64,000 nucleotides of DNA from Spongiibacter taiwanensis (lineage in GTDB: Bacteria > Pseudomonadota > Gammaproteobacteria > Pseudomonadales > Spongiibacteraceae): the NCBI RefSeq assembly GCF_023702635.1, contig NZ_CP098455.1, forward strand, positions 806,001 to 870,000. Direction: 5' to 3'. Of this stretch, positions 53,494-60,990 are shown in pieces. Every line of letters starts with the position of its first letter. Within the stretch, counting starts at the first letter, position 1. The notes under the pieces were generated by a model that saw only the letters and a list, made by a program, of their open reading frames with translations, searched no databases and was not told where the DNA came from. Position numbers and translations under genes: made by a program.

Positions 53494-54965
53494 TGCACCA
53501 CCTCCAGCAAGCTGCGGGCGGCATCAGCCGTGATGGCCAGAGGGATGCGGGTATCAATGCCAAAGTATAAGTTGGCGGCAATCAGCACCCACAGCGGCAA
53601 CAACATCATCAGCGGCGCTTCACCTTTCGGGCTGCCCTCTTCTGAGGGTTTGAAATACATGGCTTCCACCACCCGCCAGATGTAGGCAATGGCCAGCAGC
53701 GACCCCAACACCACCAGCAACGCCAGTGGCCAACGGCCGTCGGCAACCGCCGCAGATACCAGGTACCACTTGCTGATAAAGCCCACGGTCAAAGGCACAC
53801 CAATCAAGCTAAGCCCACCCACAACAAAACTGAAGGCGGTAATCGGCATGCGTTGACCGAGGCCATACAAATCTTTTAACTGGGTGCTCCCCAAACGGAA
53901 GGCCATCGCCGCGAGGGACAGAAACAGTGCTGCCTTCATTAATGCGTGATTGAATAGATGGAGAAGTGTGGCCTGTAGGCCCAGCAGACCGCCGATCCCC
54001 AAACCGACAATCATGTAGCCGATCTGCCCTACGCTGGAGTAGGCGATGGCGCGCTTGATATTGCTCTGGTAGATCGCCACCGTCGACCCGGCAAACACCG
54101 CGATCATCCCCAGCGCAATCAGAATTTCCGGCAACGGCAGACCGGCACTGCGCAGGTCGCTGTCGAATACCGAATAGGTAAAGCGAATCAGCAGATAAAT
54201 TGCCACCTTAGTGGAGCTGGCCGCCAAAAATGCAGTGACGATCGAAGGCGCAAAGGTATAGGCGTTCGGCAGCCAGAAATGCAGCGGGAACATCGCCAAC
54301 TTAAGACCGATACCCACCACGACAAATGCGTAGGCAGCAAACACGGTGTAGGAGCTGCTGGCGGCCGGCAGGCGCTCGGATAGGTCAGCCATATTCAGCG
54401 TACCGGTCATCATGTACATGAAGCCGATACCGATCAAAATGAAGGTCGCACCAATAGTACCCATGATCAGGTAACGGAAGGCCGACCACAGTGCCTGGCG
54501 CTGCTTACCCAATGAAATCAGGGTGTAGGTCGACAGGGACGACACCTCGAGGAACACGAACACGTTGAAGGCATCGCCCGTGGCCAAAATCCCCAGCAGC
54601 CCGGCTAAGCACAGTAACCATGCAACGTAGAAAAACAGCTGCTTCTCGCCGGGAATTTCATTGCTGATGCTGGTTTGTGCAGCCACCAGGCTGACCGTGC
54701 TACTAAGACTGACAATAAACAGCAGCCAGCCGTTGAGCAGGTCGATGCGGTATTCAATTCCCCAGGGCGCAGCCCAACCGCCAAGCTCATAGCTTAGCGG
54801 CCCTTGCGCGTAGACTTCACTGAGTAACTGGCAAGAAATGAGGAACGCTGCCGTACTGACCAGCAGGGCAAAAACCCATGCCAACTTGGCCCTGCCGAGA
54901 ATCAAACAGGCAGGAGCGCCCAGCAGGGGGACAATAACCTGGAGTATGGGTAAGTGGTTTAGCAC
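53490..54965 (-). CDS. mrpD: Na+(K+)/H+ antiporter subunit MrpD (first copy)
   Basis: 491 residues, about 14 helices. Blocks: FVFLEVSSLSTYTLISLGKQRQAL (about 136-159), GIGLKLAMFPLHFWLPNAYTFAPSIVTAFLAASSTKVAIYLLIRFTYS (about 219-266) and RAIAYSSVGQIGYMIVGLGIG. Closest of the three D-like proteins to canonical MrpD by its position directly after mrpC (7-bp overlap). The complex exchanges monovalent cations for protons across the inner membrane. Confidence 0.92.
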   Translation of the reverse strand: MLNHLPILQVIVPLLGAPACLILGRAKLAWVFALLVSTAAFLISCQLLSEVYAQGPLSYELGGWAAPWGIEYRIDLLNGWLLFIVSLSSTVSLVAAQTSISNEIPGEKQLFFYVAWLLCLAGLLGILATGDAFNVFVFLEVSSLSTYTLISLGKQRQALWSAFRYLIMGTIGATFILIGIGFMYMMTGTLNMADLSERLPAASSSYTVFAAYAFVVVGIGLKLAMFPLHFWLPNAYTFAPSIVTAFLAASSTKVAIYLLIRFTYSVFDSDLRSAGLPLPEILIALGMIAVFAGSTVAIYQSNIKRAIAYSSVGQIGYMIVGLGIGGLLGLQATLLHLFNHALMKAALFLSLAAMAFRLGSTQLKDLYGLGQRMPITAFSFVVGGLSLIGVPLTVGFISKWYLVSAAVADGRWPLALLVVLGSLLAIAYIWRVVEAMYFKPSEEGSPKGEAPLMMLLPLWVLIAANLYFGIDTRIPLAITADAARSLLEVVQ

Positions 54966-55315
54966 GAGTGATCCTGTTGCTGAATTTCCGGCTCTTCTAC
55001 AGTGCCATAGGCCTTTTTAATTCGAATCACCAGCGCAAGTCCCAAAGCGGTAGTCGCAATGCCGACGACAATGGCGGTGAGGATGAGCACGTGGGGCAAG
55101 GGGTTGGAGTACGCCGTGACCGAATCACTGAGAATCGGTGCACTACCGCCCGAGACCTTGCCGACACTAATGTAAAGAATGAAAACCGAGGTCTGAAAAA
55201 TATTCAAACCCACCAGTTTTTTGACCAGGTTGCCCTGGGCGATGACGACAAAGAAGCCAATCATCATCAGGGCAATCACCACCCAGTAATTGTAGTGCGA
55301 GAAAATCAAACTCAT
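54959..55315 (-). CDS. mrpC: Na+(K+)/H+ antiporter subunit MrpC (NuoK-like)
   Basis: 118 residues from ATG 55315 (MSLIFSHYNYW). Three helices; GLNIFQTSVFILYISVGKV and LPHVLILTAIVVGIATTALGLALVIRI are NuoK/MrpC signatures. The frame is open to 55357 but the ATG at 55315 overlaps the mrpB stop (ATGA) and starts the family sequence. C-terminal soluble tail EEPEIQQQDHSC. Confidence 0.93.
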   Translation of the reverse strand: MSLIFSHYNYWVVIALMMIGFFVVIAQGNLVKKLVGLNIFQTSVFILYISVGKVSGGSAPILSDSVTAYSNPLPHVLILTAIVVGIATTALGLALVIRIKKAYGTVEEPEIQQQDHSC

Positions 55316-56364
55316 TTCTCGCCCTCCGGTGCTGGTCTGACCTGACTGACGAAACAATAGAAAATCAACATCATTACCGCGGCCACCGTAATACCCACAC
55401 CCAGCTCAATGACAATGATGCCAATGTGCTGCCCGGCAGTGGCTGACTCGGCCAGCACCGAATAATCGAGAAAGTTGCCGCCATTAAGCATCGAGACAAC
55501 CCCCACCGAGCCGTACAACAGCGCGCCCGTTGCAGCCAGAATTCTGAGCACGGACGAGCTCACTACCCGGCGCGCCAGGTCAACCCCAAAAAACATGGTG
55601 TACAGAATGATCGCCGCAGCAAAAATGACCCCGGCCTGGAACCCACCACCCGGGCCGTAATCGCCGTGAAACTGCACATAAAGGGCAAAAATCAAAATCG
55701 GCGGAATCAGTATCTTGCTCACGATCCGCAACACTCTGTGGCCATGAGCCCCATCAACAGATGGATTGGCAGGCAGTGGCCGCAACGTCAGCAAAGACAG
55801 AACACCGACACCGGCAGTGAAAATAACCAACACCTCACCAAAGGTATCAAAGCCGCGATAACTGGCCAGAACCGAGGTGACAATATTGGGGATGCCGATT
55901 TCCTCGCCAGACACTTCAATATAGCGCGGCGCCACGTGGGTATGGGCTGGCGCATTGGCATCGCCAAAGGCCGGCATATCCAAGGTGCCCATGATCAGCA
56001 ATGCGCCGGTGATCACCACCAATATCAGCGCTGGCAAGGCCTTATTGGCAGCCGGCACCGCTTCATAGCGTCCCACCAGCGCGATGGTAAGCAACATTAA
56101 CAGCGGGGAGATCCCCGACCCCACCGCCGCCTCGGTGAAGGCCACATCCACCGCATCCATCAAGACAAAAAAGCTGGCGGAGAGAAAGCCGTAAATACCG
56201 GTCAGCATGACCACGGCCAACAGATCGCGACTCAGCACAATGCCGATCGCTGTGGCCAACAGCAAACTCAGTAGACTGATGTTGATAAACAGTTCTATGA
56301 CACTACCCTCCCTGTCACCCTCATTTCTCAGACTTCTGCTGATGCCGCCATGTCGCTTTGGCAA
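55312..56364 (-). CDS. mrpB: Fused MrpA C-terminal (DUF4040/MbhE-like) plus MrpB subunit
   Basis: Up to 350 residues. Three parts: a DUF4040-like N-terminal module (MLTGIYGFLSASFFVLMDAVDVAFTEAAVGSGISPLLML, about 54-92), an MbhE-like module (ASYRGFDTFGEVLVIFTAGVGVLSLLTL, about 168-195) and MrpB proper (PPILIFALYVQFHGDYGPGGGFQAGVIFAAAIILY, about 226-260). The first two modules are normally the C-terminal end of MrpA. Start is uncertain: the longest frame opens with TTG at 56364, overlapping mrpG by 44 bp. A strong AGGGAGGG lies just before residue about 21, so translation may begin near 56292-56298 at a non-standard codon. Confidence 0.88.
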   Translation of the reverse strand: MPKRHGGISRSLRNEGDREGSVIELFINISLLSLLLATAIGIVLSRDLLAVVMLTGIYGFLSASFFVLMDAVDVAFTEAAVGSGISPLLMLLTIALVGRYEAVPAANKALPALILVVITGALLIMGTLDMPAFGDANAPAHTHVAPRYIEVSGEEIGIPNIVTSVLASYRGFDTFGEVLVIFTAGVGVLSLLTLRPLPANPSVDGAHGHRVLRIVSKILIPPILIFALYVQFHGDYGPGGGFQAGVIFAAAIILYTMFFGVDLARRVVSSSVLRILAATGALLYGSVGVVSMLNGGNFLDYSVLAESATAGQHIGIIVIELGVGITVAAVMMLIFYCFVSQVRPAPEGEK

Positions 56365-56620
56365 GGGCGTAACTGGCAGTGGGGCTGGTGAACAGCAAAA
56401 ACAATAAGATCATGCACAATTTGAGCAGCACCAGGCTCCAGCCCGCGAGCAGCATTAGTCCCACCAGCAGCGCCGTGGTTGCCAGTGTTTCGGTCACACC
56501 TGCAGCGTGCATACGGGACAATGTATCGGGGAAGCGCAGCACACCCAGTGCACCGGTAAAAATAAAAAAACAGCCGAAGCACAACAGCGCAGTGCTAATA
56601 AAGGGGATCACATCACTCAT
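56321..56620 (-). CDS. mrpG: Na+(K+)/H+ antiporter subunit MrpG
   Basis: 99 residues with three helices. MrpG signature GALGVLRFPDTLSRMHAAGVTETLATTALLVGLML (about 24-58) and LFLLFTSPTASYALAKATWR at the C-terminus. Overlaps mrpF by 4 bp. Confidence 0.94.
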   Translation of the reverse strand: MSDVIPFISTALLCFGCFFIFTGALGVLRFPDTLSRMHAAGVTETLATTALLVGLMLLAGWSLVLLKLCMILLFLLFTSPTASYALAKATWRHQQKSEK

Positions 56621-56895
56621 TGGGAAGACCCACCCTGCTCCAGCTTTTCGACATGTTCGAAGTAGCGCAACAAGGCGATAACACTGATGAAATTCATCAA
56701 CGCATAAACCAGCGCGATATCGAGGAACTCGGGCCGACCGAACAAGAAGCCCAGCACGGCAATTAACAACACGGTCTTGGTGCCAAACAGGTTGACGGCA
56801 AGCACCCGGTCAAACACGGTAGGACCGGCGATGGCCCGAGCAATAGCCATGGCCATAACAACAAGTAGGGTAATAGCAGTGGCGGCAAGCATCAT
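56617..56895 (-). CDS. mrpF: Na+(K+)/H+ antiporter subunit MrpF
   Basis: 92 residues, three helices. AIAGPTVFDRVLAVNLFGTKTVLLIAVLGFLFGRPEFLDIALVYALMNFISVIALLRYFE is the MrpF signature (about 24-82). Overlaps mrpE by 4 bp. Confidence 0.94.
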   Translation of the reverse strand: MMLAATAITLLVVMAMAIARAIAGPTVFDRVLAVNLFGTKTVLLIAVLGFLFGRPEFLDIALVYALMNFISVIALLRYFEHVEKLEQGGSSQ

Positions 56896-57362
56896 TTTTC
56901 TAACCCACAGGTTCTGCGGCTCATTTCCCCACTTTCGAGCTCAGCAATATTTGCTGGCACCAGCGCATGAACCAGGACGGTATCGTCACCCAACTCGATA
57001 GAAACGGTACCCGGTGTCAGGTTGATGGAATTCGCGTAGATCACGCGACCGATATCGGTGGTCTGTTTGACCGGCAAGACCTTGGTGGTCGGTTCAATAG
57101 ACCCGCAGCCTCGCCAGACCCGCTTGGCCACATCGATATTACTGAGCAATATCTGCCATGCCAGCCAGGCATAGTAGCCGGGAAGCCGCCGGGTCAGGTG
57201 AATAGGCTGAGACTCGTGATCAACCACATCCATCCGGTGACAAACCCACACCACCAGCGCCACCGACAACACGCCGAAGGACAACAGAAGGCCCGTGTAG
57301 TGACCGGAATTTGCCAGCCAGATAAACGCCAGCAGTAGTGAAATACTGATTGTGTGCCGCAT
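56892..57362 (-). CDS. mrpE: Na+(K+)/H+ antiporter subunit MrpE
   Basis: 156 residues: two N-terminal helices (about 5-45), RLPGYYAWLAWQILLSNIDVAKRVW (about 64-88) and a soluble domain with IYANSINLTPGTVSIELGDDTVLVHALVPANIAELESGEM, typical of MrpE. First gene of the operon. No clear ribosome-binding sequence precedes ATG 57362; a 7-bp palindrome ATTTGTT/AACAAAT lies immediately upstream (57368-57386). Confidence 0.93.
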   Translation of the reverse strand: MRHTISISLLLAFIWLANSGHYTGLLLSFGVLSVALVVWVCHRMDVVDHESQPIHLTRRLPGYYAWLAWQILLSNIDVAKRVWRGCGSIEPTTKVLPVKQTTDIGRVIYANSINLTPGTVSIELGDDTVLVHALVPANIAELESGEMSRRTCGLEK

Positions 57363-57434
57363 AATTAATTTGTTCGCTTAACAAATGTGTCCAAATGTTG
57401 CGCTTTCCATCACACCGGACTTCGTCCAAGAGCA

Positions 57435-57863
57435 TTAGCAGGCGTAGTTAGATTCCAGCACGCGCTTTAGTAGTGCACCCGCGGAGGCACCTTCCCGATA
57501 GGCAGTTTCCGAAGCGACTTTTTCCGCGAGCGCCACTGTGCTCAAGTCATTCGGCAGACAATAACGACCCAGTCGCATCGCCTCTACACTGGAAGAACCA
57601 CCAGGAGCCCGGGTTCGAATTGCCCTTTCAGCAAAACTGGGCTCACTGCCGTCAACGATGCGAACATAGGGATTCGCCGAGATATAGCCCTGCAGATACG
57701 CAGAGCAGATCGACCCTTCGGCCGTCACAGAACCCCCTGCAATCTGACCGCACTCTTGCCCTAATTGTTTGGCAGTCATACTCTCAAGCGCATGTGCCGA
57801 GCTAATACAAGTGGCTATCGCAATTGATGAAACTAAGCACGGTTTGATGTTTTTTATAAGCAT
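57435..57863 (-). CDS. Secreted Rap1a/Tai-like small protein
   Basis: 142 residues from ATG 57863 (ribosome-binding GGGGGTGA). Signal peptide MLIKNIKPCLVSSIAIATCISSAHA. The mature domain has four Cys: LGQECGQ, SICSAYLQGYI, LGRYCLPNDLS and the terminal NYAC. The spacing C...C-x-AYxxGY...CLPxxLS and the flanking helical region LAEKVASETAYREGASAGALL resemble the Rap1a/Tai immunity-protein fold, which neutralises type VI amidase effectors in the periplasm. No effector gene or T6SS is in the window, so only the fold is suggested. Divergent from the response-regulator gene. Confidence 0.65.
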   Translation of the reverse strand: MLIKNIKPCLVSSIAIATCISSAHALESMTAKQLGQECGQIAGGSVTAEGSICSAYLQGYISANPYVRIVDGSEPSFAERAIRTRAPGGSSSVEAMRLGRYCLPNDLSTVALAEKVASETAYREGASAGALLKRVLESNYAC

Positions 57864-58054
57864 CGATTCACCCCCGACAAGCGGATGACCCACACTTTGA
57901 CATTGAATATGTGAAAAGTAATGCCGAAATTGTAAAAAAGTATGCAGCATTGTCGCCGGGTGTCGCAAATCGGGGCCAAGGCATACCAAGACTTGTCATT
58001 GTGTGGCGAAATTCGTCAAACTATCTTTTCATCTGTTATTGAGTAAGGTCTGAC

Positions 58055-58783
58055 GTGGACAACATGGACCACAATACAAAGTCGCGGCTGCTGCTCGTCG
58101 ATGACAATGACGACATTCTCCAGCTGGTGTCAGAGCTGCTGACCAAGGAGGGCTACCACTGCGCCACGGCAAAAAGTGGCGAGGAAATGTTTGCCCGCCT
58201 GTCACAATTCCAACCAGAGCTTATCCTGCTCGACGTGATGCTACCGGGCCAGGACGGCTTCGAATTGTGCCGCCAATTACGCGCAGACCCCGAAATGCCA
58301 CCGGTCATCATTCTAAGCGCCAAAGATGAGGAAATCGACCGAGTCGTGGGCCTTGAGCTGGGGGCTGACGACTACATTGTTAAACCCTTTGGTCGTCGAG
58401 AGCTGGTCGCGCGGGTAAAAACCGTGCTGCGCAGAGTTAACCAGCATTATCACCATCGCGCCCAAGGGGTTTACTGCTTTGGAGGCTGGCGCTTCAAGCC
58501 AACGCGCATGGAGCTGATCGACGCCGACTTTACGGTTATCCCCCTATCTTCTAGTGAGTGTGATCTTCTGCTCGCCTTTGTACAGAACCCGCAAATCCCG
58601 CTCTCGCGTGACCGCTTGCTCGGTCTGACCAAGGGTCGCAACAGCACCGCGTTTGACCGGAGTGTCGACTCCCATGTCAGTCGGCTGCGGCGCAAACTCC
58701 GCGACAACGCCAAACACCCGGAAATCATCAAAACGGCCTGGGGTGCAGGCTACCTGTTTACCTATGCTGTAGAAGTTGTGTGA
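58055..58783 (+). CDS. OmpR/PhoB-family response regulator
   Basis: 242 residues from GTG 58055, with AAGG upstream; an internal ATG (58064) is also possible. Receiver domain with acidic pocket LLLVDDNDD (Asp16/17), phosphoacceptor Asp60 in ILLDVMLPGQDGFE, Thr/Ser in VIILSAKDEE and Lys in DDYIVKPFGRRE (about 110). C-terminal winged helix DNA-binding domain ends with FDRSVDSHVSRLRRKLRD...IKTAWGAGYLF. Its stop overlaps the histidine kinase start (GTGA), so the two are co-translated. Confidence 0.94.
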   Translation: MDNMDHNTKSRLLLVDDNDDILQLVSELLTKEGYHCATAKSGEEMFARLSQFQPELILLDVMLPGQDGFELCRQLRADPEMPPVIILSAKDEEIDRVVGLELGADDYIVKPFGRRELVARVKTVLRRVNQHYHHRAQGVYCFGGWRFKPTRMELIDADFTVIPLSSSECDLLLAFVQNPQIPLSRDRLLGLTKGRNSTAFDRSVDSHVSRLRRKLRDNAKHPEIIKTAWGAGYLFTYAVEVV

Positions 58784-60132
58784 AACGCTTTTTTCCCGGC
58801 ACGCTGAAGGCCCAGAGTTTACTGCTTCTTGTCGCCCTGCTGATTAGCTCTCACTTGCTGACGCTGTTTATATACGAACGCCATCGGGAGGAAAGTGTAC
58901 TTCTCACCGAGGCAGCGGACCTCGCCCAACGTATCATCGGCGTTATTGAACTGGCCAACACCTTTGCTGACGATGAGCGCATTCGCATTCTGCAAACCGC
59001 GCAAACGCAGTTTCTGACCGCCTACCCCGAAGTCGTGCCCCTCGATTATGTCGCCTGCCAGAAAAGTGCGTTTGCCGATGAAATGCTTAAACACTTTAAG
59101 AAAGCCTTCTCCCAGCGCCAGTATCAAATCGACGTCTGTGCGCGAAGTGTTGCCACGCTGAAACCCTTTTTTCACACACCGTCGAACAGCAATGCCCTTG
59201 ATCTGCTGATCAATCTGCAATTTGCCGATCAGGGAAACGCATCCTTTCACGCCCTACTGCCCCATGCCACTTCACTCCTTCAAGACAGGGTTTTGCTCTA
59301 TTTAGGACTGGTAAGTCTCATCAGCCTTATTTTTGGCGGGCTGATGATTTCACGGCTTACCTCACCCATTAGAACATTGGGCAATGCGGCGACCACCATT
59401 GGACAAGACCTGAAAGCAACGCCGTTGCCCGAACACGGCCCAGAGGAGATCCGCCTCGCAGCCGCAGCATTTAATACTATGCAGCACCGGCTCCAACGCA
59501 CCTTACAAGATCAAAAGGACATGCTCGCGGCGATTTCTCACGACCTGAAATCCGGTCTGACCCGACTCCAGCTCCGGGCAGAGATGCTCAGCGATGAGGT
59601 TGAGCGGCAAGGAATGGAAGCCGTGGTCATGGATATGAAAAAGATGGTGTCATCCATCATCGACTTGGTGCGTCTGGGCAATAATACCGGCCCTCGGCAG
59701 AAGACCAACCTGAGCTACCTGCTCGACAACCTGGTCCATGCGCTGTGCGAGGAAGGTCGGCAAATTAGTGCAGAGATACAGGGCGACCTCAGCTTTCTCT
59801 GCAATGCCAGCGAACTACAACGGGCTGTGCAAAACCTGCTTGATAACGCCATCAAATACGCCGGCAGCGCAACGTTGACACTGTCAGGTAGCGGCCGGGA
59901 ACTCCGCATTTGCGTGTGCGACACCGGCCCCGGTATTCCAGCCGAGCGACTGGAAGATGTACTCAAGCCCTTTGTTACCGTCGACCCCTCCCGCAGCGCT
60001 GCCACCGGTGGCCAGGGGCTGGGCCTGGCCATCGCCAGTAATATCGCCCGCAGCCACGGCGGCAATCTGACACTGGAAAACCGCAGCAGCGGTGGCCTCT
60101 GCGCCACCCTGATCTTTCCACTGGACCAATAA
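58780..60132 (+). CDS. Sensor histidine kinase
   Basis: 450 residues from GTG 58780. Two membrane helices (about 10-30 and 172-190) bracket a periplasmic sensor with two Cys. HAMP domain SRLTSPIRTLGNAATTIGQDL (about 190-210). Dimerisation/phosphoacceptor helix with His254 in LAAISHDLKSGLTRLQLRAEM. HATPase domain with N box NLLDNAIKYA, G1 DTGPGIP, and G2 GGQGLGLAIASNIARSHGG. Cognate of the upstream response regulator. Stimulus unknown. Confidence 0.94.
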   Translation: MKRFFPGTLKAQSLLLLVALLISSHLLTLFIYERHREESVLLTEAADLAQRIIGVIELANTFADDERIRILQTAQTQFLTAYPEVVPLDYVACQKSAFADEMLKHFKKAFSQRQYQIDVCARSVATLKPFFHTPSNSNALDLLINLQFADQGNASFHALLPHATSLLQDRVLLYLGLVSLISLIFGGLMISRLTSPIRTLGNAATTIGQDLKATPLPEHGPEEIRLAAAAFNTMQHRLQRTLQDQKDMLAAISHDLKSGLTRLQLRAEMLSDEVERQGMEAVVMDMKKMVSSIIDLVRLGNNTGPRQKTNLSYLLDNLVHALCEEGRQISAEIQGDLSFLCNASELQRAVQNLLDNAIKYAGSATLTLSGSGRELRICVCDTGPGIPAERLEDVLKPFVTVDPSRSAATGGQGLGLAIASNIARSHGGNLTLENRSSGGLCATLIFPLDQ

Positions 60133-60155
60133 CGCCGCCGAGATTGACATTCGCC

Positions 60156-60197
60156 GGCCTTCAAAATACTGTATATATACACAGTATTTTGAAGGCC
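60156..60197 (+). promoter_or_regulatory. LexA (SOS) box inside a 17-bp perfect inverted repeat before imuA
   Basis: CTGTATATATACACAG at 60169-60184 matches the LexA consensus CTGT-N8-ACAG exactly. It is embedded in a longer palindrome with arms GGCCTTCAAAATACTGT (60156-60172) and its exact complement (60181-60197), 8-nt centre ATATATAC. The right arm contains GAAGG (60191-60195), the probable ribosome-binding sequence for imuA, 3 nt before ATG 60199. Confidence 0.9.
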
Positions 60198-60198
60198 A

Positions 60199-60990
60199 AT
60201 GTATTCCGTGTCCAACCACGCCCTCAACACATTGCTGGACAAGCGCCACCTCTGGCGAGGCAGGCACGTGCTACCGCCCAGCACAGAGGGCGTCAGCACG
60301 GGCTTTTCCGAACTCGACACTCACCTGCACTTGGGTGGCTGGCCAGTCGTTGGCTCAACAGAAATTCTCAGTCAGCAGCTGGGTATTGGCGAGTTGTGGC
60401 TGCTGCTGCCAGCCCTTGCCCAGCGCTCCCAGGAGGGCGCCGTGGTTTGGGTCAACCCGCCCTGCCTGCCCTCGCCCCAGGCACTGGCACAGCAGGGGCT
60501 GGCCGCCCATCGGCAGCTGCTGATTCGCCCCAGCCAGTTGTCAGAACAGCTTTGGGCTGCAGAGGAATGCCTGCGCAGCGGTGCCTGCAGCGCGGTGCTC
60601 AGCTGGTTCACAACACAAAGCCTGCCGGACAAACAATTGCGGCGCCTGCATCTGGCCGCCCAGGAGGGGCGCAGCTGGCACCTCCATTTCCGGCCCGAGC
60701 AAATCGCACAGCAGGTTTCTCCAGCCCCCCTGCGGCTGCAACTTCGCCCGGCGCCGCAGGCCCTGGATATCGAAATACTCAAACAACGCGGTGGCCCCGC
60801 CGGTCAGCGGCTAACCCTGCGCCGCCATGCTGAGCTGTATTACCAACAGCGCCCACCCGCACAGTGGCCCACCGCCCATCACCGCGCAAAGACAACCCGA
60901 GACACTCGGCGCCTGCCGCTGCTCGCACCGCTACCCTCATACCCAGTAACAATTACGCCGTCCAGTAAGAGCCAGACCGGAGCCAGCTAA
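60199..60990 (+). CDS. imuA: Translesion-synthesis accessory protein ImuA (SulA-like)
   Basis: 263 residues: VSTGFSELDTHLHLGGWPVVGSTEILSQQLGIGELWLLLPALAQRSQEGAVVWVNPP (about 32-88) is the RecA/SulA-like core. GACSAVLSWFTTQSLPDKQLRRLHLAAQEGRSWHLHFRP near 130-170 is typical of proteobacterial ImuA. The C-terminal tail is Arg/Pro-rich. Acts in SOS-induced mutagenic bypass with ImuB and DnaE2. A GTG at 60208 is an alternative start with more usual ribosome-binding spacing. The stop overlaps the imuB ATG by one base. Confidence 0.88.
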   Translation: MYSVSNHALNTLLDKRHLWRGRHVLPPSTEGVSTGFSELDTHLHLGGWPVVGSTEILSQQLGIGELWLLLPALAQRSQEGAVVWVNPPCLPSPQALAQQGLAAHRQLLIRPSQLSEQLWAAEECLRSGACSAVLSWFTTQSLPDKQLRRLHLAAQEGRSWHLHFRPEQIAQQVSPAPLRLQLRPAPQALDIEILKQRGGPAGQRLTLRRHAELYYQQRPPAQWPTAHHRAKTTRDTRRLPLLAPLPSYPVTITPSSKSQTGAS

